Notes under the pieces: generated by a model
The model's input: only the letters and a program-made list of their open reading frames with translations
Databases searched by the model: none
What the model was told of the DNA's origin: nothing
Position numbers and translations under genes: made by a program
Shown here: positions 52,213-60,558 of the stretch, one piece after another
Layout of the letters: each line of letters starts with the position of its first letter
How positions within the stretch are numbered: the stretch's first letter is position 1
From: Hymenobacter metallilatus
GTDB lineage: Bacteria; Bacteroidota; Bacteroidia; Cytophagales; Hymenobacteraceae
Assembly (NCBI RefSeq): GCF_003944705.1
Contig: NZ_RWIS01000005.1
Span: forward strand, 240,703-304,702
DNA: 64,000 bases
Direction: 5' to 3'

Positions 52213-52750
52213 CCCCTGCCGGGTACTCCGCTCCGGTAAATGGTACCTGAGCCAGCTGCTGCCAGGGGCCACCCCGGTAGGCCCACACCGTGATGCCGGT
52301 ACCCTGGAGTACCTGTGGCTCAAAATCCCGTTGCAGCTGCTCGTGCAAGGCTTTGGCAACGGCCGGAGCCACTTTGTTCTGGACCGTAATATGGGGCCGT
52401 AGCGGTTGCCGGTCCTGGGGCGTCAGCCACTCGGCCCAAGTGCTTTGCAATGCCCGGTGCAGCTGGAGTAATGGGGGGCTGTCGAGCGAATACGCCACCC
52501 CATTGCCCAAAAAACGCACCCCGCTCAGGTGGAGCGGCAACACCGGCACCGTAGCTGCCAGCTCCTTAAGGGTATGATGGACGGCCGCCAGCTCGGCCCC
52601 GGGCAGGTGGTGGAACAGCGTTACGTGGGCTTCGAGGTAGTTGCGGCTCGGAGGGAAATGCAGGCGGCGCAGGTGGGTGAAATGTTGCTGGGCCTCCGGA
52701 TTGAGCGTTAAAGTAAGAATGAGTGGGGCAGCAGGATCTGGCAGAGTCAT
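52196..52750 (-). CDS. 2H phosphoesterase / 2'-5' RNA ligase-like protein
   Basis: 184 residues. The two histidine motifs that name the superfamily are present and well spaced: HVTLFH (about 42-47) and HITVQNK (about 119-125). Known: 2H enzymes such as LigT/ThpR act on 2',3'-cyclic phosphates or 2'-5' linkages of RNA, often in tRNA processing. Bacteroidota homologues have no assigned substrate. The start codon is 54 bases from the stop of the downstream T9SS gene on the same strand. Its 3' end overlaps the convergent gene by 17 bases. Confidence 0.87.
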   Translation of the reverse strand: MTLPDPAAPLILTLTLNPEAQQHFTHLRRLHFPPSRNYLEAHVTLFHHLPGAELAAVHHTLKELAATVPVLPLHLSGVRFLGNGVAYSLDSPPLLQLHRALQSTWAEWLTPQDRQPLRPHITVQNKVAPAVAKALHEQLQRDFEPQVLQGTGITVWAYRGGPWQQLAQVPFTGAEYPAGATYAP

Positions 52751-52804
52751 GACTACTCTACGCGAAGAAGGCTGCGTACGGTTGGCAAAAAGGCTTTGGA
52801 GCTA

Positions 52805-54376
52805 TTACGGAGCCATAAGCACCACCCGGGCAGTAGTGCTGGTACTGCCCTGGCTGACGCGCAGCAGATACATACCGCCGGGCAAGCCAGCCGTACGAAG
52901 TTCTGCACTGCTACTGCCCGCATCCAGGCGTTGCTGCCGCACTACCCGCCCCTGCATGTCACGCAACTCGAGGGTAGTGCCACCTTCTGTCAGCGGGAGG
53001 TCTACCTGGATGGTTGTGCTGGCAGGGTTAGGATACACCTGCAGCTTTCCGGCGCGGCTTACCGACAGTACCGCGGAATAGGCAACGTCTCCATTCTCAT
53101 CGTGCATGGCCAACCGGTAGTAGCTGATACCCGGAAGAGGTGCTGCATCGAGTATAGCGTATTGCTGGCCATTGGGCCTGTTACCGGCTTTTACCCGCTG
53201 CACCGGGGCCCAGCTAGTCCCGTCGGTGCTGCGCTCAACGGCAAAATAATTCACTTGCTGTTCGCTGGCAGTGGTCCAGCTGAGGCGGACGCCCTCGGCC
53301 GTGGCCCTAGCCCGGAACTGCACCAGCTTTACGGGCAGGGGCAGCGCGTCGCGGAAGCTGACGGCGTCGCCGCGGGTGCAGCCCAGGGCTGCCCCGTAGG
53401 AGCGGCCAGTGTAGTTGCCGGTCTGGTTATCAATCCGGAAAATCTCACCGGTAGCCGCCCGTACCGCATATACGTTATAAAAACGGTCCGAAAACATCGA
53501 GCCGATGTTCTTGTCGGTGGAGGTAGTGGGCGGGAGCGGGGTGGCAACCGGGGTGGTTACGGCTACGGGCGCAGTTCTGGGGTTGCTTACCGTCAGGTAC
53601 TCGTCGGTGAGGCCGAGGTAGCTTACCAGGTTCCCGGTTTCCTTATCGAAAACCCAGTCCTGAATACCACCCTCCGGGGTGGGGCCGGAGCCATTGGAGC
53701 GGATATAAGCCTCCGTCTGGCTACGGAAGCTCTCTACTACGGCGGCGGTGGCCGGGTCGGTCGTGTTCAGCCGGAGCCAGGCTGGCGCTGCTACGGCAGT
53801 CAGGTTCACAGTGCCCACATACAGCCGCACATCGGTTACCTGGGCCGTAGCCGGTAGCGGAATACCAAAAAAAGTGGAAAAGATAACCCGGAAAGTAGCC
53901 CCACCCACGTAGTAAGTGCCATCGGGGCCACTATCGGCCACAAAATTCAGGGTTTGACGTACGTCCGTAGCCGTTTGGGAGCCGGTAGTGGGCGTAAGCT
54001 CACTGGCCGGGGGCGTGGGCGGGGGCGTCATCGGGCCAACAGAATCGGCTACCGCCGTGCTCAGGTTGATGCGGTATAGCTGGGGAACGAAGGTAGTGAA
54101 GTTAGCAAGGCTCTGCTGTTCCACCCGCATACCGTACAGAACCGACTGATCGGCCTGATTATAGCCCAGGGCGTTGATGATGAGCCGGTTGCTATTGGCG
54201 CTGCTTTGTACCGTGCCAATGGGCTGCATGGAGCCATCCTGGGCAATCTGGTAGAGCTGGGATGGATTGCGGGCTGAGGCAGGGCAGGGCGACGATACGG
54301 CGAAGCTGCTGGTAGGAAGTTGAGCCAGTACCGTTTCGGCGGAGAGAAGAAGACAGGCAAGTAGAAGCTTTTTCAT
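52805..54376 (-). CDS. Secreted T9SS cargo protein of unknown function
   Basis: 523 residues. Signal peptide about 1-19 (LLLACLLLSAETVLAQ). An N-terminal region of about 350 residues has beta-propeller-like phrases (LYQIAQDGSMQPIGTV, DQSVLYGMRVEQQ, QLYRINLSTAVADSVG, RFYNVYAVRAATGEIFRID). Then comes the standard pre-sorting module LPVKLVQFRARATAEGVRLSW...YFAVERSTDG...YYRLAMHDENGD, and a type A sorting domain (YPNPASTTIQVDL near 449; LRDMQGRVVRQQRL; LPGGMYLLRV). Known: exported and surface-anchored by the type IX system. Enzyme activity not recognised. Confidence 0.9.
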   Translation of the reverse strand: MKKLLLACLLLSAETVLAQLPTSSFAVSSPCPASARNPSQLYQIAQDGSMQPIGTVQSSANSNRLIINALGYNQADQSVLYGMRVEQQSLANFTTFVPQLYRINLSTAVADSVGPMTPPPTPPASELTPTTGSQTATDVRQTLNFVADSGPDGTYYVGGATFRVIFSTFFGIPLPATAQVTDVRLYVGTVNLTAVAAPAWLRLNTTDPATAAVVESFRSQTEAYIRSNGSGPTPEGGIQDWVFDKETGNLVSYLGLTDEYLTVSNPRTAPVAVTTPVATPLPPTTSTDKNIGSMFSDRFYNVYAVRAATGEIFRIDNQTGNYTGRSYGAALGCTRGDAVSFRDALPLPVKLVQFRARATAEGVRLSWTTASEQQVNYFAVERSTDGTSWAPVQRVKAGNRPNGQQYAILDAAPLPGISYYRLAMHDENGDVAYSAVLSVSRAGKLQVYPNPASTTIQVDLPLTEGGTTLELRDMQGRVVRQQRLDAGSSSAELRTAGLPGGMYLLRVSQGSTSTTARVVLMAP

Positions 54377-54637
54377 TTTGGGAAAGCAGGTTGGGGGTAC
54401 ACCGTTTCGTAACCATCTGTAAAAGCTGTGCTTAGCAGCACAGGTAAGGTACGAATTGCGGGCCTTTTAACTGCTGTTTCTCATAAATGGATACAGAATA
54501 TTATGTTGATTTTTACATGGTTATATAGGACTTCCACAGTGAATAAGTAGACTGGTCAGGGTGTTTTTGAGGGTAGGTAATGGCCGCAGCAATGATTCTA
54601 CGCATCTTTACCCACCCCACCTGTATTCTTCCTCCCC
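54377..54637. other. Divergent gap before hutI, nothing clear
   Basis: 261 bases, relatively AT-rich around 54471-54560. No ORF, repeat or exact -7 box on either strand. Confidence 0.3.
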
Positions 54638-55903
54638 ATGGCTTACACGCTGCTTCTGCGCAACTGCGCCCAGCTCCTTACCCTAGCCGGTGCCCCGGCG
54701 CATCGGCCGCTGGCCGGGGAAAACCAGGGCAACTGGCGCCTCCTCCCGGATGCCTACGTAGCCTGCGTGGAGGACCGGATTGTAGCCTTAGGACCCATGT
54801 CGGAGCTTGATGAGACACTGGTGACACCTGCTACTACCGTGCTCGATGCGGCCGGGCGAGTGGTAATGCCCGGGCTGGTGGAGTGCCACACCCACCTGGT
54901 ATTCGGTGGCAACCGGGCGCAGGAGTTTCAGCGCAAGCTGCAAGGCGAAACCTACCTCGATATTCTGGCCAGCGGGGGGGGCATCCTGAGCACGGTACGC
55001 GCCACCCGTGCGGCTTCGTCGGAACAGCTGCTGGACCAGGCCCTGCACCACTTGCTGGGGTTTCGGCAGTACGGGGTAACTACCCTGGAAGCCAAGAGCG
55101 GCTACGGGCTGGACGCAGAAACTGAGCTGCGCCTGCTTGAGGTGGCCCAGGAAGCTGGCCGCCGCCAGCCAGTACGGGTGGTGCCCACGTTTCTGGGGGC
55201 GCACGTGCCAGGACCGGAGTACCGGGGCCGGCCCACCGAGTATCTGCAGATGCTGGTGCAGGAGGTGCTGCCTAACTTACACCCACAGGACGTGCCATTT
55301 GTTGATATTTTCTGCGAGGAGGGAGCATTTTCGGTGTCGGAGACCCGCCGCTACCTGGAGCAGGCGCAGGCCCTGGGGTTCCGGCTGAAAATTCACGCCG
55401 AACAGCTCCACGACCTGGGCGGGTGCGAAATGGCCGCCGAGCTGGGAGCCGTGAGCATCGACCATGCCGACTACCTTACCCCGGCCGGTGCCGCCCGGGT
55501 CGCCCGGGTATCAGGCGGAAACACCGTAGCAGTGTTACTACCGCTGGTGCCACTGTTTCTGCGGCAGGAGCGCTATGCCCCCGGCCGGGCCTTTATCGAC
55601 GCGGGGCTGCCCGTGGCCCTCAGCACCGACTTCAACCCCGGTTCCTGTCCCAGCAAAAACCTGTGGCTGGCTCTGTCGGTGGCCTGCCTGAAAATGGGCC
55701 TGACCCCGGCCGAGGCCGTGGCAGCCGTTACCCTGAACGCCGCCTGGGCCATTGGGCAGCAGCAGCAGTGTGGCAGTCTGGAACCCGGCAAGCGGGCCGA
55801 TATTCTGCTGCTGCACGTACCGTCTCTGGAAGAAATACCCTACTGGCTGGGCGAAAACCCGGTGCAGCAGGTAATCATCGGCGGGCAGCTTCAACCCGCA
55901 TAA
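54638..55903 (+). CDS. hutI: Imidazolonepropionase
   Basis: 421 residues, amidohydrolase fold. Third step of histidine breakdown: it opens imidazolonepropionate to N-formimino-glutamate. Seen: GLVECHTHLVFGGNRAQEF (metal His pair), EAKSGYGLDAETELRLL, VPTFLGAHVPGPEYRG, IHAEQLHDLGGCEMAAEL with the metal His, SIDHADYL, and STDFNPGSCPSKNLWL with the metal Asp. Works after urocanate hydratase, encoded at 30438-32201. No other hut gene is adjacent. A strong hairpin follows the stop. Confidence 0.96.
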   Translation: MAYTLLLRNCAQLLTLAGAPAHRPLAGENQGNWRLLPDAYVACVEDRIVALGPMSELDETLVTPATTVLDAAGRVVMPGLVECHTHLVFGGNRAQEFQRKLQGETYLDILASGGGILSTVRATRAASSEQLLDQALHHLLGFRQYGVTTLEAKSGYGLDAETELRLLEVAQEAGRRQPVRVVPTFLGAHVPGPEYRGRPTEYLQMLVQEVLPNLHPQDVPFVDIFCEEGAFSVSETRRYLEQAQALGFRLKIHAEQLHDLGGCEMAAELGAVSIDHADYLTPAGAARVARVSGGNTVAVLLPLVPLFLRQERYAPGRAFIDAGLPVALSTDFNPGSCPSKNLWLALSVACLKMGLTPAEAVAAVTLNAAWAIGQQQQCGSLEPGKRADILLLHVPSLEEIPYWLGENPVQQVIIGGQLQPA

Positions 55904-55954
55904 CACACCACAGCCGCTGTCCGGCAGCTATGCTAGCGCAGCGGCTGTGGTGTG
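55904..55954. terminator. Bidirectional terminator between hutI and the sigma operon
   Basis: Perfect 16-bp stem (CACACCACAGCCGCTG and complement) around a 19-base loop, starting right at the hutI stop and ending 20 bases from the convergent lipoprotein stop. Confidence 0.85.
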
Positions 55955-55974
55955 AAAAGCGTGTGAAAACGAGC

Positions 55975-56943
55975 TTACAACGTGTTCAGGCTGGCTACCA
56001 GATCGGCGGGCGTGGTTTCTTGGAGGGTCGGGCTCAGGTCTGCGCTGGCCTGCACCACACCGTCCTTGCGGCCGTAGTACAGCTTGCCATTTTCCGTCCG
56101 GATGACCACCACACTGACCGTGGCGCCCTGGGGTGCCCGGCTGGCCCGGAAAATGTTCGGGGCCGTAAAGTCGCACATTGACAGGGTGCCGTTGAAGGAG
56201 CGGAACACGGCGAATACCATCGTGTTCTGCATGGGGCTGATGTTGGTGCCGGGTACCGTAATGGTCAGGGGCAGGGTAGGCGTGTAATAAAACCGGTCAC
56301 AGTTAAACCAGCCGATACCGGCGTTGTACAGCAGGCTGCTGACGGTAATAATATGGCCGGTAGGAGTGGGGCTGATGCTGGAGGCGGGGTCGGTATTGAG
56401 CATCCAGTTAAAGCAACTGGTTTGGGCAACCGGCGCCACCGGTGCCACAAAGAGGCGCATGGTATCGTTGGCGCTGACGCCGGGCGGGTTTTGGGTTTGG
56501 ATGCGGACAATAGCATTAGCCGACAGCTGGATGCTGGAATCCTGGGCGGCGCGCAGGTACACTTCCCCCGCCGACTGCAGCACCGTGCCGTTCGATATGG
56601 TGGGCATGTTGCTGAGCACCATATCGGCCCGGCTGAACACTTCCCGCACGGCCAGCTCAACGGGGCCGGTTACGGGTTGGCCATTCTTCAGGAAAGCATG
56701 GGGGGTAATGGTAAATACAGTGCCCTTCTGCCCCGCAAACGTATTGGTGCGGGTTGGGTCGTACATGAATTTCTGTACCGGCGGGCCCAGCTGCGTCAAT
56801 ACTTCTTTGATGGTAGCTGGTACCGGACCGGGAGGGTTGGGCGTGGTGCCATCTTCGCAGATAATCACCCCGGAATCAACCTGGCAGGCCGAAAACAACA
56901 GGCCGGGCAAAGTCAGCAGCGTAGCAAACAGGAAACGTTTCAT
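55975..56943 (-). CDS. Lipoprotein in the ECF sigma operon, ZU5-like N-terminal region
   Basis: 322 residues. SPII signal with lipobox LFSAC (Cys20). The mature protein has the pattern TVFTITPHAFLKNGQPVTGPVELAVREVFSRADMVLSNMPT, which resembles ZU5-like modules of Bacteroidota surface proteins (a phrase like 'vtG.V.l..rE....aDmllsn.pt'). The rest is beta-rich (FNWMLNTDP, LPLTITVPGTNI, MVFAVFRSFNG) without a known domain. It lies 48 bases after the beta-barrel gene on the same strand, so it is probably third in the sigma operon and could be an outer-membrane partner or ligand sensor. That role is inference. Confidence 0.82.
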   Translation of the reverse strand: MKRFLFATLLTLPGLLFSACQVDSGVIICEDGTTPNPPGPVPATIKEVLTQLGPPVQKFMYDPTRTNTFAGQKGTVFTITPHAFLKNGQPVTGPVELAVREVFSRADMVLSNMPTISNGTVLQSAGEVYLRAAQDSSIQLSANAIVRIQTQNPPGVSANDTMRLFVAPVAPVAQTSCFNWMLNTDPASSISPTPTGHIITVSSLLYNAGIGWFNCDRFYYTPTLPLTITVPGTNISPMQNTMVFAVFRSFNGTLSMCDFTAPNIFRASRAPQGATVSVVVIRTENGKLYYGRKDGVVQASADLSPTLQETTPADLVASLNTL

Positions 56944-56991
56944 GAGTAGGCAGATAGAGGAGTACTGAAGGAGAAAAATGGCATAAGGTAT

Positions 56992-58551
56992 TCAGCGTTT
57001 GCGCGGGTCCAGGTCCCAGCTGTAGCCTACCTGCACGCCTACCCCCCAGGGCCGCCGGGGGGCGCTGCTGGAAGGAGCCGTGAGGGAGTTGAGAAACAGC
57101 TGGCTCTGCGGGCGCAGCGTGAGCCACTGGCCGGGAGCAAACTGGTAGCTGGCAAAGGCTCCGGCCGTAAGCGCCAGATTGGTGCGGCTGAAAATGCTGT
57201 CGGGCATATCACTGGTCCACTCACGCTGCCCGCAGTTGCAGGCGGAGCCCTCAGTAGTGCGGGCGCTGGTCAGAAAAGCCAGGGTGCCGCCGCCTAGCAG
57301 GCCGTAGCGCCAGCGCTGGTTGCCGCCCAGGGTCAGCTGGGCCTGTACCGGAACAACGAAGAAGCGGTACACGTCGCGGAAGTCAATCTGCCGTAGCGCT
57401 TCAGCGCTGGCCTTTTTGAGCTGGTACTGCAGAGAGTTGGCATACTCTGCATATCCCAGGCCGCCGGAAACGGACAATTGGCGCGAAAAGGCATACGTAC
57501 CCGATACCTGCCCATTGAAGCCCATACCCGGGCGCTCCAAACGCTGCAGCTGCGTTGCCGAGGCGCTCAGCAGGCGGTACGTTACCTGTTGCCCCAACAG
57601 CACCTGGGCGCTCCAGTTACGCAGGCGCAGCTCCCGGCGGGAGGGCTGCTTCCGGGCCCGCCGCTGCCGTTTCACCTCCGGCTCCTTTACCTCCAACGCC
57701 TGAGGGCGCACAGCCAGCAGATCCAGCGGCTCGTTGCTGAGTTTTGTGGCCCCCGCGTCCTTCCGGCTGCCCGCAGTGCCTGTGGAGGTAGTGGTAGTAG
57801 TAGTGAGTGAATTTCCCGACCTGATGTCCGTGCGGGCCCGACGGCCGGCGCGGGAGTATCTGCCGCCATCAATGCCACCTCGTGCAGCTGCCTCGCGGGA
57901 GCCAACCCTTACCCGATGCGTACCGGAGCGAGTGGCAGCCACTGCCAGCAGATCAAGCCTGCCTGTGCGTCGCCGGGCCCCACGAGTGGTAGTAGCATCC
58001 GCAACTTCGGAGGAACGTCTGGCAACACTGGTCAGCCGCTCCCGTTTAGTGCGGGCGGTGATAGTAGGCAGGATGTGTGGCGCGGGGCTTGGTAGCACAG
58101 AGGCTCGGCCTAAAGTGGCTTTGCTGGTGGCCGCGGCCGCAACCTCAGGAGCTGCAGTAACTGACGGCACCGCAGTTGCAGGAGTCGTTGTGGTGGGCGG
58201 CGTGGCCACTGCCTCAGCCGGCTTCGTGGCTAGGCGGGGGGTAGCTGATGCCACACCGGGAGCTTCACCACGACCTCCTGACGTAGTCCTGGCAGCAGCC
58301 GGCTTTCCGGCGTCAGCGAGGTGGCCACCAGCCAATGGGGCAGAAGCCGGCCAGTAGTGGCTGCCGACCAGCACGCTGCCACTTATAAAGCCCAGCAGCA
58401 GCAGCACCAGCAGAGGGCGCCAGCGGCGGGGCTGCCGGGCGGGCACTTGCTCCCGGATACCAGCCCACACCGACTCTGGTGGGGCGCTGCCGTAGCCTTC
58501 CAGTTTGCGGCGTAAATCGTGGTAGAGTTGTTCCGATTCGTTTTCAGTCAT
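56992..58551 (-). CDS. Dual-membrane-spanning anti-sigma-like protein with C-terminal beta-barrel (Dma type)
   Basis: 519 residues. Four parts are seen. Residues 1-43 are cytoplasmic (LYHDLRRKLEGYGSAPPESVWAGI), placed where an anti-sigma domain would be. Residues 44-67 form one membrane helix (LLVLLLLGFISGSVLVG). Residues about 70-315 are a disordered Ala/Thr/Pro/Arg-rich linker, with the hexamer LDLLAV twice (199-204 and 276-281). Residues about 316-519 form an outer-membrane barrel (NWSAQVLLGQQVTYRL to VGVQVGYSWDLDPRKR). Its start overlaps the ECF sigma stop by 8 bases. Known: Bacteroides thetaiotaomicron Dma proteins have this build, inhibit their linked sigma factor (Das) and affect vesicle formation. 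Assignment here rests on architecture and synteny, not alignment. Confidence 0.82.
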   Translation of the reverse strand: MTENESEQLYHDLRRKLEGYGSAPPESVWAGIREQVPARQPRRWRPLLVLLLLGFISGSVLVGSHYWPASAPLAGGHLADAGKPAAARTTSGGRGEAPGVASATPRLATKPAEAVATPPTTTTPATAVPSVTAAPEVAAAATSKATLGRASVLPSPAPHILPTITARTKRERLTSVARRSSEVADATTTRGARRRTGRLDLLAVAATRSGTHRVRVGSREAAARGGIDGGRYSRAGRRARTDIRSGNSLTTTTTTSTGTAGSRKDAGATKLSNEPLDLLAVRPQALEVKEPEVKRQRRARKQPSRRELRLRNWSAQVLLGQQVTYRLLSASATQLQRLERPGMGFNGQVSGTYAFSRQLSVSGGLGYAEYANSLQYQLKKASAEALRQIDFRDVYRFFVVPVQAQLTLGGNQRWRYGLLGGGTLAFLTSARTTEGSACNCGQREWTSDMPDSIFSRTNLALTAGAFASYQFAPGQWLTLRPQSQLFLNSLTAPSSSAPRRPWGVGVQVGYSWDLDPRKR

Positions 58552-59098
58552 GGTACAGCGGCGTATGCGCCTGTTGAGTCAGTCGTTCTTCCAGCAGGCG
58601 GCGGGCCCGGGAAAGTTGTGATTTGCTGGTGCCCTCCGAAATACCCAGCAGCTCCCCGATTTCGGCGTGCGAGTAGCCTTCAATGGCATAGAGGTTGAGC
58701 ACCGTGCGGTAGCCCGGCGGCAGTGTGTGTATCAGGCGCACCACATCATCGGCCGAAAGCTGGTCGAAGGGCGTACCATCGGGGTGGTGTATATCGGCGG
58801 CTTCTTCGGCTTCCAGCGGCTGGCCGCGCTGCCGGCTCTGGTGCCACAGGTTCAGAGAAGTTGTCACGGCAATGCGGCGCGCCCAGGCTTCAAACGGCCC
58901 CTGATTGCGGAACTGGTCGAGACGGGTGAAAATCTTCACGAAGGTGAGCTGCAGGGCATCTTCGGCCTCATCCCGCGAAGGGCAGTAGCGCAGGCACACG
59001 CCCATTAGTTGGTAGCCTAGTCGCTCATACAAGCCTCGTTGAGCGGCGGGCCGTCCGCGGCGGCAGCCCTCCACGAGTGCGTCTAGTGATTCGGCCAT
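58544..59098 (-). CDS. ECF sigma-70 factor (Das-like)
   Basis: 184 residues. Region 2 (LYERLGYQLMGVCLRYCPSRDEAEDALQLTFVKIFTRLDQF, then AWARRIAVTTSLNLW) and region 4 (LPPGYRTVLNLYAIEGYSHAEIGELLGISEGTSKSQLSRARRLLEERL) are joined by a short acidic linker. Its stop overlaps the start of the barrel-type anti-sigma-like gene by 8 bases, so translation is likely coupled. Known: ECF factors direct RNA polymerase to stress or envelope promoters when released from their anti-sigma. It is first in a three-gene operon with the barrel protein and a lipoprotein. The 245-base gap upstream shows no clear promoter. Confidence 0.93.
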   Translation of the reverse strand: MAESLDALVEGCRRGRPAAQRGLYERLGYQLMGVCLRYCPSRDEAEDALQLTFVKIFTRLDQFRNQGPFEAWARRIAVTTSLNLWHQSRQRGQPLEAEEAADIHHPDGTPFDQLSADDVVRLIHTLPPGYRTVLNLYAIEGYSHAEIGELLGISEGTSKSQLSRARRLLEERLTQQAHTPLYHD

Positions 59099-59343
59099 AG
59101 GCTGGGAGCAATAAACAGGTAGGAATATCGGACGCTAGCGTTTTGCAGCCATGACCGGCCGGCCCCGGCTTGGGGTTGCGTGGGGGAGTAACTTTTTTTA
59201 TCAGGTAATAATGGCTCAAGATACCGGCGGTATTACACTAACCAGTAGTTTCGCCAGTGCTGCGCAGCCCGTTGGCTGGCAGCCTCCACCTGGCCGCCCG
59301 TTTTACCTGAAAGCGAACCGACGCTGCCACCTATCTGCTTGCT

Positions 59344-60141
59344 ATGCTGCTGCCCATTTATCAGATTGACGCCTTCACCAACCGGCCATTTGCCGGTAAC
59401 CCCGCGGCCGTTTGCCCGCTCACGGAGTGGCTGACCGCGGAAACCATGCAGGCCATTGCCGCCGAGAATAACCTGGCCGAAACTGCCTTCTTCGTGCCCC
59501 GGCACGGCAACGAGTATGAAATCCGGTGGTTTACGCCGGCCGTGGAGGTGGAGCTGTGCGGACACGCCACGCTGGCTTCCGCGCACGTGCTGTACCGCCA
59601 CCTGAATTTTCAGGAGCCGGAAATAATCTTTCACTCCAAAAGCGGCCCCCTGCGGGTAAATCAGGCCGAAGCCGGAATGCTCACCCTTGATTTTCCGGCC
59701 CGCCCTCCGCACCCCATCCATCACCACCCCGACGGCCTTTTGGATGGCCTGCGGGCTACCCCACTGCAGCTGCTGGCCGGCCCCGACCTGGTGTGCGTAT
59801 TTGCCACCGAAGCCGAAGTACGGGCCCTGCACCCGGATATGGTGCATCTTGCCAAGGTGGAATACCGGGCCGTTATTGCCACCGCCCCCGGCTCCGGTGG
59901 CGTCGACTTTGTGTCGCGCTTTTTCGGCCCGCGCGTGGGCGTACCCGAGGACCCCGTAACTGGCTCGGCCCACACTACCCTGGTGCCCTACTGGGCAGAG
60001 CGCCTGGGGAAAACCCACTTCCACGCCCGCCAGGTATCGGCCCGTAGCGGCGACCTGTGGTGCGAGCTGCGCGGCGACCGGGTGCTGATGAGCGGCCACG
60101 CCGTCACGTACCTCAAAGGCGAAATTGAAGTGGTCGGATGA
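59344..60141 (+). CDS. PhzF-family isomerase
   Basis: 265 residues, diaminopimelate-epimerase-like fold. Seen: YQIDAFTNRPFAGNPAAVCPL, AAENNLAETAFFVP with the catalytic Glu, FTPAVEVELCGHATLASAHVL, and the C-terminal half DFVSRFFGPRVGVPEDPVTGSAHTTLVPYW. Known: PhzF of Pseudomonas isomerises a phenazine precursor; most homologues, including this one with no phenazine genes nearby, have unknown substrates. Its stop overlaps the start of the DoxX-like gene by four bases (ATGA), and it heads a five-gene run. Confidence 0.93.
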   Translation: MLLPIYQIDAFTNRPFAGNPAAVCPLTEWLTAETMQAIAAENNLAETAFFVPRHGNEYEIRWFTPAVEVELCGHATLASAHVLYRHLNFQEPEIIFHSKSGPLRVNQAEAGMLTLDFPARPPHPIHHHPDGLLDGLRATPLQLLAGPDLVCVFATEAEVRALHPDMVHLAKVEYRAVIATAPGSGGVDFVSRFFGPRVGVPEDPVTGSAHTTLVPYWAERLGKTHFHARQVSARSGDLWCELRGDRVLMSGHAVTYLKGEIEVVG

Positions 60142-60521
60142 AGGGTAGCCACTCCTTGGTCTGGGCGCGGCTATTACGGTTCGGCATAGCGGCGGTGTGG
60201 CTGATAAACGGGCTGCTATGTAAAGTACTACACTTGGTTCCGCGTCATGAGGCCATTGTAGCCCGGATTCTGGGCCCGACCCATGCCGGTCTGCTCACGC
60301 AGAGCATTGGGGTAGCAGAAATAGCATTGGGCCTGTGGGTACTTGGCGGCCGGAATATGAAGTTAACTGCCGCAGTTCAGATAGCCCTAGTGCTGGTGAT
60401 GAACGTGCTGGAGTTTTGGCTGGCTCCCGATTTGTTACTGTGGGGCCGACTAAACATGGGCTTTGCAGCGGAATTTGCAGTACTGGTATATTATCAGGGA
60501 TTTATACTAAAAAGTGACTAG
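60138..60521 (+). CDS. DoxX-like four-helix membrane protein
   Basis: 127 residues, four hydrophobic segments: LLRFGIAAVWLINGLLCKVL, a second at GLLTQSIGVAEIALGLWVLG, a third at LTAAVQIALVLVMNVLEFW and a last at FAAEFAVLVYYQGFI. The pattern fits DoxX-like small membrane proteins. Known: DoxX relatives are linked to quinone or thiosulfate redox in some archaea, but most are uncharacterised. Start ATG overlaps the phzF stop, so translation is coupled. Confidence 0.85.
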   Translation: MKGSHSLVWARLLRFGIAAVWLINGLLCKVLHLVPRHEAIVARILGPTHAGLLTQSIGVAEIALGLWVLGGRNMKLTAAVQIALVLVMNVLEFWLAPDLLLWGRLNMGFAAEFAVLVYYQGFILKSD

Positions 60522-60558
60522 TCGGCGCTGCCGTGTCCGATAATAATTCTACCCGCCG

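Noticed and set aside
59344..60141. Calling a phenazine biosynthesis locus from the PhzF homologue.
   Set aside because: No other phz gene is present, and PhzF-family proteins are common in bacteria without phenazines.
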